This document shows, piece after piece, positions 9,029 through 17,681 of a DNA stretch of 64,000 nt. The stretch is from NCBI GenBank assembly GCA_022825265.1, contig JAJDXE010000013.1, positions 186,001 through 250,000 on the forward strand, in the 5' to 3' direction. Made by a program: the position numbers and the translations under genes. A model generated the notes under the pieces. The model searched no databases. It was not told the DNA's origin and saw only the letters and a program-made list of their open reading frames with translations. The stretch is from Dehalococcoidia bacterium. Its GTDB lineage: Bacteria; Chloroflexota; Dehalococcoidia; Bin125. How positions within the stretch are numbered: the stretch's first letter is position 1; each line of letters begins with the position of its first letter.

Positions 9029-10420
9029 ATGGGAGTGATACAGACGGTGGGCCCCAACGAGGCCCTGGTCAGGTCTGGCGGCGGCGAGCAACCGAAAGTC
9101 GTGGTCGGCGGGCGCACGATCGTGCTACCGATTTTTCATCGGTCGCAGCGCCTCCCGCTGAGCGTGATGACGCTGCATGTAAAGACGGAAAACGTCTACA
9201 CAGGCGAAGGTGTGGCCGTGTCGGTTGATGGTGTGGCGCAGGTCAAGGTCGCACGTTCGGAAGAAGCGATCCGGACGGCTGCGCAGCAGTTCCTTGGCAA
9301 GACCGAGGTCGAAGTGATGGACGTGCCGCTGCAGACGCTCGAGGGTCACCAACGCGCCATTTTGGGCACGATGACGATGGAGGATATCTACCAGGATCGT
9401 GAGAAGTTTGCGTCGCAGGTGCGCATGGTCGCCTCGCCCGACCTCGCCGGAATGGGCTTGGAGATTGTCTCCTTCACGATTCGCGACATCAAGGACCCCG
9501 GTGGGTACCTTGACGCGCTGGGCGTGCGTCGGACAGCCGAGGTGCGGCGTGACGCAACGATTGGTCAGGCAGAGGCCGAACGCGATGCCGGTATCCGCTC
9601 GGCCGAGGCCAAGCGCGAACAGGAAGCCGCGACCTTCGAGGCGGAGACCCGGATCGCGGAATCAGAGCGTGGCTACAACGTCCAGAAGGCGGCCTATGAC
9701 CAGGAGGTCAACGCGCGCCGGGCCGAGGCCGAACTCGCGGATGAACTGCAGCGAGCGAAGACGCAGCAGGAAATCCGCCGAGAAGAAGTTGAGATTGACG
9801 TCGTTGAACGGGCGAAGCAGATCGAGTTGCAGGAGCAGGAGATTCAACGCCGCGAGCGGGAGTTGGAAGCGACCGTGCGCAAACCGGCGGAGGCGGAGCG
9901 CTACCGCATCGAAACCCTGGCCGAGGGCGAGCGCAACGCGGTGGTGGCGCAGGCGACCGCAGACGCTGAGGCAACGCGCCGTCAGGGCGAGGCCCAGGCC
10001 GAAGTGATCCGCCTGACCGGTCAAGCGGAAGCCGAAGCGATCGAGGCGAAGGGAGCCGCCGAGGCCGCCGCCATGCAGCTCAAGGCGGAGGCATGGAAGC
10101 AATACGGCGAGGCAGCGGTGATCCAACAGGTGCTTGAGACCTTGCCGGCCGTGGCTGAGGCCGTCGCCCAGCCGCTCGCCCGTACCGACCGAATCGTGAT
10201 GTTCGGCGGCGGAGACGGCGGCGGCACGGGCGCCAGCAAGCTGACACGCGACATCACCCGCACCGTCGCGCAAGTGCCCGAGGTAATCGAGTCATTGACC
10301 GGCATCGATATCGTCGGCAGCATCAAGAACATTCCCGGTCTGGAGTCGACGACCCGCGAGGGTGAGGTAGAAGACGAGCAGCCGCAGGAGTCCGACCAAA
10401 CCGACCGACCGCAGGCCTGA
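9029..10420 (+). CDS. Flotillin-like SPFH/band 7 protein
   Basis: A 463-residue flotillin family protein: an N-terminal hydrophobic beta-rich SPFH domain (about 1-200) with RLPLSVMTLHVKTENVYTGEGVAVSVDGVAQVKV. This is followed by a long charged helical region rich in Glu-Ala repeats (about 190-360) that forms the flotillin coiled coil, and a short acidic, Gln-rich tail. Flotillins scaffold membrane microdomains and oligomerise on the inner face of the membrane. The start ATG has AAGGGATC upstream and lies a single base after the NfeD stop, so the two are translated from one mRNA. The Ala/Glu-rich repeats cause long antisense open frames that are not genes. Confidence 0.93.
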   Translation: MGVIQTVGPNEALVRSGGGEQPKVVVGGRTIVLPIFHRSQRLPLSVMTLHVKTENVYTGEGVAVSVDGVAQVKVARSEEAIRTAAQQFLGKTEVEVMDVPLQTLEGHQRAILGTMTMEDIYQDREKFASQVRMVASPDLAGMGLEIVSFTIRDIKDPGGYLDALGVRRTAEVRRDATIGQAEAERDAGIRSAEAKREQEAATFEAETRIAESERGYNVQKAAYDQEVNARRAEAELADELQRAKTQQEIRREEVEIDVVERAKQIELQEQEIQRRERELEATVRKPAEAERYRIETLAEGERNAVVAQATADAEATRRQGEAQAEVIRLTGQAEAEAIEAKGAAEAAAMQLKAEAWKQYGEAAVIQQVLETLPAVAEAVAQPLARTDRIVMFGGGDGGGTGASKLTRDITRTVAQVPEVIESLTGIDIVGSIKNIPGLESTTREGEVEDEQPQESDQTDRPQA

Positions 10421-10424
10421 CGGC

Positions 10425-11456
10425 GTGCCGGACTCGATGATTACCGAGCATGGGGTGTTGCCGATTGCGCTGGGGGATAACTGGGCGTATGCGCTGCCGA
10501 CGTCGGACGGGGTGATCCTGATTGATGCGGGGCCGGACTACGACGGGGCGTGGGATGCGCTGGCGGCGCAGCTCGATGCGGCGGGCCTGGCGATTGGCGA
10601 CGTGCGGTATGTGGCGATCACTCATGCGCACATCGATCACTGCGGGCTGGCGTTCCGCTGGCAGGAGGCGGGCGTGCCGGTGGCGGCGTCGGAGCTTGAG
10701 GTGCAGTCGTTCCTGCATGGTCGGAACATCATTGGCTATCAGACGCAGTACGTGTTCGAGCACATGCGCCGGGTCGGCGTGCCGGAGGAGCGGATTGCGG
10801 GGTTCATCGAGTCTCGGGAGCGGATGCGTCGGGCGTTTCGGTCGGGCGACAACACGGGCGGCGGGGTGCGCCGTGAGCGCTGGCCGGGTCTGATTCGGGG
10901 GACGCCGTTCCGTCCGGACGAGCCGTTGGCCGACGGCGCGGAGATCCGGCTGGGCGATCGTCGGGTGGTGTTGGTCTCGGCGCCGGGCCACACGCCGGGC
11001 AACTGCGTGTTTTTCGAGCCGGAGACCGGGGCTCTATTCAGCGGGGACCAGGTGATTCCGGGATTGAACTCGAATCCGGGATGGCACTGGGATATCTCGG
11101 CCGAGCCTCCTGAGCGGTTTCGCAGCCTGCCGGCGTTCGCCGAGTCGCTGGATCGAATTGAGGCGCTCGACGTTCGTCATCTCTATCCGGGGCACCGCGA
11201 GCCGTCGGACGAGGTGGCGGAGGAGATCGAGCGGGTGCGCCGGCATCATCGCAAGCGGCAGGGTCAGTTGCGGGAGATGCTCGGCGAGGGTCCGAGATCG
11301 CCGTATGAACTGTTGATGACGATGTTCAGCCGGCTGCCGGATCGTCGGTTGTGGCAGGCGATGGCGGAGGTGACGGGTCACATCGACGCCCTGGTCGTGC
11401 GCGGTGAGGCGGGGGAGGATGAGTCGGACGGTCTCCTGACGATTCGGCTGGTATGA
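10425..11456 (+). CDS. MBL-fold metallohydrolase
   Basis: A 343-residue metallo-beta-lactamase-fold hydrolase. The zinc ligands are visible as THAHIDHCGL near residues 66-75, GHTPGN with the next histidine, FSGDQVIP with the bridging aspartate, and YPGHREP as the last histidine. The C-terminal 80 residues form an extra helical region (EIERVRRHHRKRQGQLREML...) found in the branch of MBL hydrolases with a winged-helix-like C-terminal domain (LACTB2-like). It starts with GTG at 10425, four bases after the flotillin stop, so it may be the last gene of that operon. Its substrate is unknown. It converges with cinA, 4 bases apart. Confidence 0.85.
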   Translation: MPDSMITEHGVLPIALGDNWAYALPTSDGVILIDAGPDYDGAWDALAAQLDAAGLAIGDVRYVAITHAHIDHCGLAFRWQEAGVPVAASELEVQSFLHGRNIIGYQTQYVFEHMRRVGVPEERIAGFIESRERMRRAFRSGDNTGGGVRRERWPGLIRGTPFRPDEPLADGAEIRLGDRRVVLVSAPGHTPGNCVFFEPETGALFSGDQVIPGLNSNPGWHWDISAEPPERFRSLPAFAESLDRIEALDVRHLYPGHREPSDEVAEEIERVRRHHRKRQGQLREMLGEGPRSPYELLMTMFSRLPDRRLWQAMAEVTGHIDALVVRGEAGEDESDGLLTIRLV

Positions 11457-11460
11457 GGCG

Positions 11461-12726
11461 CTACAGCCGTCGGTAGACGCCTGAGGAGCCGGTCATGAGC
11501 TCGCCGAGGGTGGCGCGGCGGATGAGGGTGAGGGCGGAGGTGACGGCGCGGGCTTTGATTGCGGCGCGAGTCTGGGCGAAGGTGTAGCCGGTGGCGTAGC
11601 TTTCTCCGGCAGTCTCAATGCCGAGGCAGACGGCCCCGACCGGTTGGCCTCCATGTGGTTCGGGGCCGGCGACTCCGGTGATGCCGACGCCGATGTCGGC
11701 GTCGAACTGGCGTCGGACGGCTCCGGCCATGGCGGCGGCGGTCTCGTTGGAGACGACGCCGTGCTGATCGATGACTGCGGCATCGACTCCGTACTGGATC
11801 TTGGCCTCGGCGGTGTAGGTGACGAGGCCGCCGCGGAAGTATCCGCTGGCGCCGGGGACGTCAGTGATCGTGCTGGCCAGCAGGCCTCCGGTGCAGGACT
11901 CCATGACGGCGATCGACATGCCGCGATCCTTGAGCAGGGTCGCGACGGCTTCCTGGAAGGTGTCCTCGTCGGCGCCCCAGATGGCGTCGCCGAGCATGGA
12001 GCGGATCTGTTGCTCGACGGGGGCGATCCGGTCTCGGGCGATGTCGTCGTAGATGGCCTTGGAGGCGAGGCGCACGTGGACGCCGTCGGCCTTGTGGTAG
12101 ACGCCGACCGTGGGGTCTTCGGCGTGGCGCAGGTCGCCGAGCAGTTCGTCGAGCATGGACTCGCCCAGGCCGGTGGTCTTGAGGGTGCGGGAGATGAGCA
12201 CGCCGCCGTCGGAACGGGCTTTGAGCCGGGGGGCGATGTCGTTCTCCCACATGCCGGTCATCTCGGCGGGTGGGCCGGGCATCGCGACGATGATCGCGCC
12301 GTCCTTCTCGACCCACCAGCCCGGGGCCGTGCCGCGCGGATTGGGGATCGACTCACCCGATGGAATGATCGTGGCCTGCTTGACGTTCTGTTCCGGCATC
12401 CGTCCGCCGCGACGCTCGAAAAAGTTGCGCAGATGCGCTTCCAGCTCGGGCACGACGTAGGCTTCCTCGCCGACCGACTCGGCGATGGCGTCGCGGGTGA
12501 CATCGTCCTCGGTCGGGCCGAGTCCTCCGGTGAGCATGACCACGTCGGAACGTTTCCTGGCGGTCTGGATCAGCTCGACCAGGCGCTCCCTGTTGTCGCC
12601 GATCTGGTGCATGAAGTAGAGATCGATGCCCATCGCGGGCAGTCGCCGGGCGATGTAGTTGGCGTTGGTGTCGAGGATTTCGCCCATCAGGATTTCGGTG
12701 CCGATGCTGATGATTTCCGCGCGCAT
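11461..12726 (-). CDS. cinA: CinA family protein (nucleotide repair / NMN deamidase)
   Basis: A 421-residue two-domain CinA. The N-terminal MoCF-biosynthesis-like domain (1-170) has MRAEIISIGTEILMGEILDTN and VVMLTGGLGPTEDDVTRDAI. The C-terminal CinA domain (about 260-410) has AVMESCTGGLLASTITDVPGAS, YFRGGLVTYTAEAK and GITGVAGPEPHGGQPVGAV, the nicotinamide-mononucleotide deamidase signature. It probably recycles NMN from DNA ligase and may process ADP-ribose. The frame is open 79 codons further upstream, but that part covers a dispersed repeat. The ATG at 12726 has GAGGG upstream and matches the family start. Convergent with the MBL-fold gene. Confidence 0.94.
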   Translation of the reverse strand: MRAEIISIGTEILMGEILDTNANYIARRLPAMGIDLYFMHQIGDNRERLVELIQTARKRSDVVMLTGGLGPTEDDVTRDAIAESVGEEAYVVPELEAHLRNFFERRGGRMPEQNVKQATIIPSGESIPNPRGTAPGWWVEKDGAIIVAMPGPPAEMTGMWENDIAPRLKARSDGGVLISRTLKTTGLGESMLDELLGDLRHAEDPTVGVYHKADGVHVRLASKAIYDDIARDRIAPVEQQIRSMLGDAIWGADEDTFQEAVATLLKDRGMSIAVMESCTGGLLASTITDVPGASGYFRGGLVTYTAEAKIQYGVDAAVIDQHGVVSNETAAAMAGAVRRQFDADIGVGITGVAGPEPHGGQPVGAVCLGIETAGESYATGYTFAQTRAAIKARAVTSALTLIRRATLGELMTGSSGVYRRL

Positions 12727-12736
12727 GTCGCCCTCA

Positions 12737-12776
12737 TTCCGCAATGTTCCGCCATGTTCCGCAGTGTTCCGCCATG
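12737..12776. repeat. Four 10-bp tandem repeats upstream of cinA
   Basis: TTCCGCAATG, TTCCGCCATG, TTCCGCAGTG and TTCCGCCATG follow one another without gaps from 12737 to 12776, starting 10 bases before the cinA start codon. They would lie in the cinA leader on the minus strand, or could be a regulator binding array. Confidence 0.85.
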
Positions 12777-12810
12777 GTCGTTCGCTGTGCTTGCGTCGGT
12801 CAGATGGTAG

Positions 12811-12854
12811 GCCCCCTCCGTCACTACGTGACACCTCCCCCAGCGGGGGAGGTC
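12811..12854 (-). repeat. 44-nt dispersed palindromic repeat, copy 1
   Basis: The reverse complement of this stretch matches 36552-36595 at 41 of 44 positions by eye. It folds as two hairpins: ACCTCCCCC with GGGGGAGGT, and GTCAC with GTGAC around GTA. It sits in the cinA-moxR intergenic region. Confidence 0.85.
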
Positions 12855-12874
12855 TGATGTTCAAGGGCTGCTGA

Positions 12875-12880
12875 TACGCT
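12875..12880 (+). promoter_or_regulatory. Candidate leaderless promoter (-10 hexamer) of the MoxR gene
   Basis: TACGCT ends exactly 6 bases before the ATG at 12887 and there is no Shine-Dalgarno. Transcription would start at or next to the ATG. The same TANNNT-N6-ATG layout recurs at several genes in the window. Confidence 0.5.
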
Positions 12881-12886
12881 GCTTGA

Positions 12887-13870
12887 ATGACTACCTCTGT
12901 GCTGCCCCCGACCCTGTCCGACGTTGCGGACATGGCCTCGCGCGTGCGTGAGAACGTCGGCAAGGTGATTGTCGGCCGCGAGCAGGTGTTGGATTACACG
13001 CTCGCCGCGATCCTCTCGGAGGGGCACATCCTGCTCGACGATGTGCCCGGACTGGGCAAGACGATGCTGGCCAAGTCGTTCGCCCGCTCGATCGGCTGCT
13101 CGTTCCGTCGGATCCAGTTCACGCCGGACCTGCTGCCCTCGGACGTGACCGGGGTGAATATCTACAACCAGAAGTCGGGCGAGTTCGAGTTTCGGGCCGG
13201 TCCGCTGCTGGCTCAGCTCGTGCTCGCGGATGAGATCAACCGGGCCTCGCCTCGTACGCAGGCGGCGCTGCTTGAGGCGATGGAAGAGCGGCAGCTCACG
13301 GTCGAGGGCGAGACGATGGCGATGCCGCGTCCCTTCCTCGTGATTGCGACGCAGAACCCGGTTGAGTTGGAAGGCACCTTCCCCCTGCCAGAGGCGCAGC
13401 TCGACCGGTTCCTCCTGCGTTTACGCATGGGCTATCCCGACGCCGCCGAAGAGGACGCCATCCTGCTTCGCTTCGAGCGCGCGCAGCCTCTGGAAGAACT
13501 CGATCCGGTGGTCGAGTCGGAACAACTGCGGCTGATGGTCAAGACCGTTGAGCAGGTTCGCGTGAGCGAGGCGGTGCGCGGCTACATCGTGGCGATCGTG
13601 CAGGCCTCGCGCGAGGAGCGGGCGTTCGAGCTTGGCGCGTCGCCGCGCGCTTCGCTGGCGCTGCTGCGCACGACGCGCGCGCTGGCAGCGATTCGCGGCC
13701 GCGACTTTGTCCTGCCCGACGATGTGCAGGAGATGGCGCGCGTCGTGCTGCCGCACCGGCTGATGCTGTCGGCCGATGCTCGGTTGCGTTCATCGACGCC
13801 GGAGTCGTTGCTCGAGCAGATGCTGAGCCACGTGCCCGTGCCGATCGACGCCGCGGCAGCGGGCAGCTAA
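12887..13870 (+). CDS. MoxR-family AAA+ ATPase
   Basis: A 327-residue MoxR AAA+ ATPase. Walker A is VPGLGKT at residues 53-59, Walker B is LADEINRASPRTQAALLEAMEERQ around 109-133, and sensor 1 is IATQNP. The C-terminal lid contains SPRASLALLRTTRALAAIRGRDFVLPDDVQ. MoxR proteins act as chaperone-like factors for assembly of membrane or secreted complexes, usually with a DUF58 partner carrying a von Willebrand-like fold. The DUF58 protein is encoded next, 30 bases downstream. The ATG at 12887 has no ribosome site but has a TANNNT hexamer 6 bases upstream, suggesting a leaderless mRNA. Confidence 0.94.
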   Translation: MTTSVLPPTLSDVADMASRVRENVGKVIVGREQVLDYTLAAILSEGHILLDDVPGLGKTMLAKSFARSIGCSFRRIQFTPDLLPSDVTGVNIYNQKSGEFEFRAGPLLAQLVLADEINRASPRTQAALLEAMEERQLTVEGETMAMPRPFLVIATQNPVELEGTFPLPEAQLDRFLLRLRMGYPDAAEEDAILLRFERAQPLEELDPVVESEQLRLMVKTVEQVRVSEAVRGYIVAIVQASREERAFELGASPRASLALLRTTRALAAIRGRDFVLPDDVQEMARVVLPHRLMLSADARLRSSTPESLLEQMLSHVPVPIDAAAAGS

Positions 13871-13900
13871 TCCCCACCTGAGAGTTCGAGAGGTTCCGCC

Positions 13901-15448
13901 ATGTCGATGATGGGCGGCGGCGGGTTGCTGGGCGAGCTGGAGGCCGAGACTCGGCGTGACGAGCGTGAACAAAAGATCGTCTCCGGGCAGTGGGGCTTCC
14001 GCCACGACAACCGGATCATTCGCGCGATCTGGGCGCCGGCGACGGTCATCGTCGTGCTGCTTGGCGTCGCGACCGGCGAGATCATCGTCTCGTTGGTCGC
14101 TGCGACGGTGCTGGTCGCTGGTTGGGCGGCATGGACCTGGACTCGCTACGCGCTGAATCGGCTCGAGACCGACGTCGAGATCTCGCAGACGCACGCGTTC
14201 GTTGGCGAAACGCTCGACCTGACGTTGCGGCTGGAGAATCGCAAGATCATCCCGCTGACCGCGCTGCAGGTGCGGATCAATCTGCCTGAGATCCTGGAGC
14301 CCTCGAACGAGCCGTTCAGCAGATTGCATGAGTCGGCGCCGCAGGAGGGCGTGGTGGTTCGGTCGACCTCGATGCGCTGGTACGAGCGGCTGATCTGGAC
14401 GTTCCAGATTCCCCTGATTACGCGAGGTCACTTCCAACTGGCGCGAGTTGATCTCAAGTCGGGCGACCTGTTCGGGGTCTACCGTCGGGAGCGGACCGAC
14501 GACTCGGAACACACGCTGTGGGTCTATCCGGAGGTCATCGCGCTTGAGCGTCTGGGTCTGCCGCAGTTGCGGCCGCAGGGAGAGCGTCGCGGCGGCCAGC
14601 GTCTGTTCGAAGACCCGACGCGGTTGCAGACGATCCGCGATTACCGTCCCGGCGACCCGATGAAGAAGGTCGACTGGAAGGCGACTGCTCGACGGCAAGA
14701 GTTGCAGTCTCGGGTCTACGACCCGTCCAGCGACCTGATCGCGGTGGTGGCGCTGAATGTCTCCACCTTGCCTCACGCGTGGCAGGGATTCTTCGGCGAC
14801 ATCTTCGAGCGCGCCGTGTCGGTCGCGGCCTCGCTGGCGCAGGACTTCTCTGCCGACCGCGTGCCCGTCGGTCTGCTCGCGAACTGCACCTGGCCGGGAC
14901 ATGACACGGCGATCCGTGTGCCGCCCTCTCGTTCGCCCGGCCAGATGACCAAGATTCTCGAAGCGCTGGCGATGGCCGACGTCTTCACGCTCGTGCGGAT
15001 CGAGCGGATGCTGAGCGAGGAGCGGCTGACGTACGGCTCGACGCTGGCCCTGGTGACGGCGGTGCTGACTCCGGAGCTTGAGGGCTCGCTGATCAGACTC
15101 AAGCGGCACGGCGCGCAGATCGGCCTGATTTACGTGGGGATCGAGGATCCTCCGGCGACGTTTGCCGAATCGCCGGTCTACGACATCCGCTCTGCCCTGG
15201 AGGGGCTGCACTACGAGCGGGTCGGCGAGGCGGGGCCGTGGGCTCGGACCGATCGGCTGTATGCCAGCCGGCGTCCGCCGGATCCGACCGATGACGTGGA
15301 TCTGCCGACGTTCGTCGGGGGCGACGAGGCTGCCGATCCTGGATCGGTCGACACGGTGGAACGGGTGCCCGTGGCTGCTGCGGCCGCGGGGCCTGCGCCT
15401 CCTCACGCGCCTGACAGCCCCTGGGCCCGACCGGACAGGTCGTCATGA
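13901..15448 (+). CDS. DUF58 domain protein (MoxR partner)
   Basis: A 515-residue protein with two membrane helices near residues 40-85, a beta-rich extracytoplasmic-like region and then the DUF58 core. The core shows the diagnostic TIRDYRPGDPMKKVDWKATARR stretch at about 246-267, followed by a vWA-like region. The last 60 residues are low-complexity Pro/Ala. DUF58 proteins work with MoxR ATPases in an unknown envelope process. The ATG has GAGAGG 7 bases upstream. The stop overlaps the start of the next membrane protein by 4 bases (ATGA), so translation is coupled. Confidence 0.9.
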   Translation: MSMMGGGGLLGELEAETRRDEREQKIVSGQWGFRHDNRIIRAIWAPATVIVVLLGVATGEIIVSLVAATVLVAGWAAWTWTRYALNRLETDVEISQTHAFVGETLDLTLRLENRKIIPLTALQVRINLPEILEPSNEPFSRLHESAPQEGVVVRSTSMRWYERLIWTFQIPLITRGHFQLARVDLKSGDLFGVYRRERTDDSEHTLWVYPEVIALERLGLPQLRPQGERRGGQRLFEDPTRLQTIRDYRPGDPMKKVDWKATARRQELQSRVYDPSSDLIAVVALNVSTLPHAWQGFFGDIFERAVSVAASLAQDFSADRVPVGLLANCTWPGHDTAIRVPPSRSPGQMTKILEALAMADVFTLVRIERMLSEERLTYGSTLALVTAVLTPELEGSLIRLKRHGAQIGLIYVGIEDPPATFAESPVYDIRSALEGLHYERVGEAGPWARTDRLYASRRPPDPTDDVDLPTFVGGDEAADPGSVDTVERVPVAAAAAGPAPPHAPDSPWARPDRSS

Positions 15449-16908
15449 GCGTCGCCGCTGCAAGCGTTGCGGCCGCTCCATCGCGCCGGCGCATCGAACT
15501 GGCCTACACCGCATCCTTGCTGCTCGGCGAGGCGGTGCTGCTGATCATCCTGGCGAAGCTGATTCCTCGCCTGATTGCCTACGACGCCGGGGAAACGCTG
15601 AGCGTCTGGGCCGTCGGCGGGACGTTGGCGCTCGGGTTCCTGGTCTCGCGCTGGCTGGGGAGTCGCGAGTTCTCAACCAAGCAGCGCTTCTGGCTCGGTC
15701 TGTTGACCACGTTGATCGCGCTGCAGATCATCGGTTCCGCTGATCTGTCGGAGTCGGCGCGGGTATGGAACATGTCGTGGTTGCTCGAGCTGGGGCGGCC
15801 GTCGAGTCCGGTCTGGCGTGAGGTCGTGCTGCTCGAGGACGGCACGACGCTGCCCGGCGAGATCGACCAGCTCTTCGCCGCGCTGATGCTGATCCCGATC
15901 TGGTTCCGGGGCGTCGCGCTGGGATCATCCGACTTGCCGGAGCGCTCGTTCAGCAACTACGCCGTCAGCGGGCTGATCTTCCTTGCCTTCGCGCTGGCGC
16001 TGGCCGATAACGGCGGCGTGGTTGATCACGTCCGCGGGCTGGGCATCGTCTGGGTCGTGATTGGTCTGCTCACGGTTGCCCTGAGGACGGCGGCCAACTC
16101 CGATCAGGTGCAGGGTCTCGGCGTGGCGCAGACCGGGGCGTCGGTCGCGGCGACGCTCGTTGCGCTGGTCATCGGTGTCGCACTGTTCCTGCTGATCGTG
16201 ACGGGCGTGGTCGGTCTGGTGGCGGGATCCGGCGTCGTCGATCCGGTGCTGGACGCGATCGGGGTGGCGATTCGCGCGATCATCACGGTGATCACGTACA
16301 TTCTCTGGCCGCTGTTCTGGTTGGTTGAGCAAGTCCGTGGTTGGATCGGCGAACCGGCTCCGGAGCAGATACAACAGCTCAGCGAAGGCGTCGGGCGTCC
16401 GCCTGATTTTGAAGAAGCCGAGGCCGGTGAAGCCGACGCGACGCCGGGGATCGTACTCACTCGCGTCTTCGGTGGCATCGCAGCGGTGCTGGTCTTCGCG
16501 ATTGCGGCGTTCTACTTCTTCCGACGATTCGCCAACCGTCAGGCGCGGACTGAAGAACTGCGCGAGTCGCTCTGGTCGGAAGCGGACGTCAAGGGCGACC
16601 TGCTGTCGGCGCTCAGCGGACTGCGGGACCGATTCCGCCGGGATAAAGTGGAACGCGCCGCCGATGCGCCGATCGCAGAGCTGTACTTCGACGTGCTGCA
16701 TCACGCGGAGACCAAGGGTCAGATTCGGGCGATCCACCGGACGCCCCTACAGTTCGCCGATGCACTCGAGCGCGCTTATCACAGTCCGACGCCGAAGCGG
16801 ATCTCGCGGGCGTTCAGCACGTTCCGCTACGGCGGACGCCAACCCAGCGATGCGGAGATGAACTCAATGCGGCAGAGCTGGGACTCGCTCAAGGACGGGC
16901 CGTCCTGA
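15445..16908 (+). CDS. Membrane protein with C-terminal DUF4129-like domain
   Basis: A 487-residue protein with about eight predicted membrane helices in residues 15-385 and a cytoplasmic C-terminal domain (about 405-487). The stretch IAELYFDVLHHAETKGQIRAIHRTPLQFADALE resembles the DUF4129 domain commonly encoded beside MoxR and DUF58 genes. In many genomes the same operon includes a transglutaminase-like gene; none is seen here. It starts 4 bases inside the DUF58 gene. Its last 45 bases overlap, antisense, the end of the ComB-like gene. Function unknown, probably envelope-related. Confidence 0.8.
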   Translation: MSVAAASVAAAPSRRRIELAYTASLLLGEAVLLIILAKLIPRLIAYDAGETLSVWAVGGTLALGFLVSRWLGSREFSTKQRFWLGLLTTLIALQIIGSADLSESARVWNMSWLLELGRPSSPVWREVVLLEDGTTLPGEIDQLFAALMLIPIWFRGVALGSSDLPERSFSNYAVSGLIFLAFALALADNGGVVDHVRGLGIVWVVIGLLTVALRTAANSDQVQGLGVAQTGASVAATLVALVIGVALFLLIVTGVVGLVAGSGVVDPVLDAIGVAIRAIITVITYILWPLFWLVEQVRGWIGEPAPEQIQQLSEGVGRPPDFEEAEAGEADATPGIVLTRVFGGIAAVLVFAIAAFYFFRRFANRQARTEELRESLWSEADVKGDLLSALSGLRDRFRRDKVERAADAPIAELYFDVLHHAETKGQIRAIHRTPLQFADALERAYHSPTPKRISRAFSTFRYGGRQPSDAEMNSMRQSWDSLKDGPS

Positions 16909-17637
16909 CGTGTCAGCGCCGAGCGCAATCACAGCCGATTCCGAATCGATATCGCCGGCGTACTTGAAGTCCGCCTGGAATCCCAGCCTGCTCAGGTGAT
17001 CGCCGTGGGGGGAGTCGGCGAATGCTCGCGAGGGGGAACGTGCGTAGGCGTGATAGAGCTTGAGCGCCAGTCGCGCGCCGCCCTTGAGCTCCGCCGATGG
17101 AACCTTGCGTTTGAACGCAGCGACATAGGCGCCGGCTGCGAAGGTGTCCTCGACGGAAGGCGCGGTGCCGCCGTGGTCGCCGCTGCAGACGATCGCGACT
17201 CGCTCCGGTTGCGCAGCCAGCAGGTGATCGAGGCTGGCCGACATGTTGCGCAGACAGCCCGAGAGCGCGCGGTCGGCCTGCATCGCGCCTGCCAGCGCTC
17301 GCGTGCCGTTGCTGGTCACATGGACGACCGTCCAGTCCGAGACATCCATCGCTTCGAACTCGGTGGGCGAGTTGCCGAAGTCGGCTTCAGGCGGGGGCAG
17401 CGCTCCGACCTCGCCGATCAGCCGACTTCCGGTGAGCGCGTCGCGCAGGTTGACGCCCGCTGCAAAGTCGGCGACCGGGTAGACGCAGCGGACGCCGTTG
17501 GCGAACAGGGCCGAGTGGACGGTCGTGGCGCGGAAGATGTCGAGGACGATGACGGCCTTGCCGTTGAGCGCGGTAGGGGGCGGCGGCTGCAGGTAGACCT
17601 CTAGCTCGACGGGTCGTGGGACCTGTTGATCTGACAC
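16864..17637 (-). CDS. 2-phosphosulfolactate phosphatase (ComB) family protein
   Basis: A 257-residue ComB-family phosphatase. Characteristic stretches are VIVLDIFRATTVHSALFANGV, GEVGALPPPEADFGNSPTEF, VHVTSNGTRALAGA and VCSGDHGGTAPSVEDTFAAGAYV. ComB makes sulfolactate in coenzyme M synthesis in archaea, but bacterial homologues are common outside that pathway and their role is uncertain. No other coenzyme M genes lie nearby. The start is a GTG at 17637 whose only GGAGGT runs straight into the start codon, so the exact start is uncertain. Its 3' end overlaps the preceding gene by 45 bases in antisense, and pyrF is divergent. Confidence 0.85.
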   Translation of the reverse strand: MSDQQVPRPVELEVYLQPPPPTALNGKAVIVLDIFRATTVHSALFANGVRCVYPVADFAAGVNLRDALTGSRLIGEVGALPPPEADFGNSPTEFEAMDVSDWTVVHVTSNGTRALAGAMQADRALSGCLRNMSASLDHLLAAQPERVAIVCSGDHGGTAPSVEDTFAAGAYVAAFKRKVPSAELKGGARLALKLYHAYARSPSRAFADSPHGDHLSRLGFQADFKYAGDIDSESAVIALGADTSGRPVLERVPALPH

Positions 17638-17669
17638 CTCCGCAGCCTACGACCGAGCCGGGTCGGGGA

Positions 17670-17675
17670 TACCCT
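17670..17675 (+). promoter_or_regulatory. Candidate leaderless promoter (-10 hexamer) of pyrF
   Basis: TACCCT ends 6 bases before the pyrF ATG at 17682, with no Shine-Dalgarno. The 9-base context GGATACCCT is repeated upstream of the third small cysteine-tail gene at 43334-43342. Confidence 0.5.
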
Positions 17676-17681
17676 TGCGGC

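Noticed and set aside
12727..12963. Upstream extension of cinA by 79 codons
   Set aside because: It would run through the 10-bp repeats and the dispersed 44-base repeat. The ATG at 12726 has a ribosome site and matches the family start.
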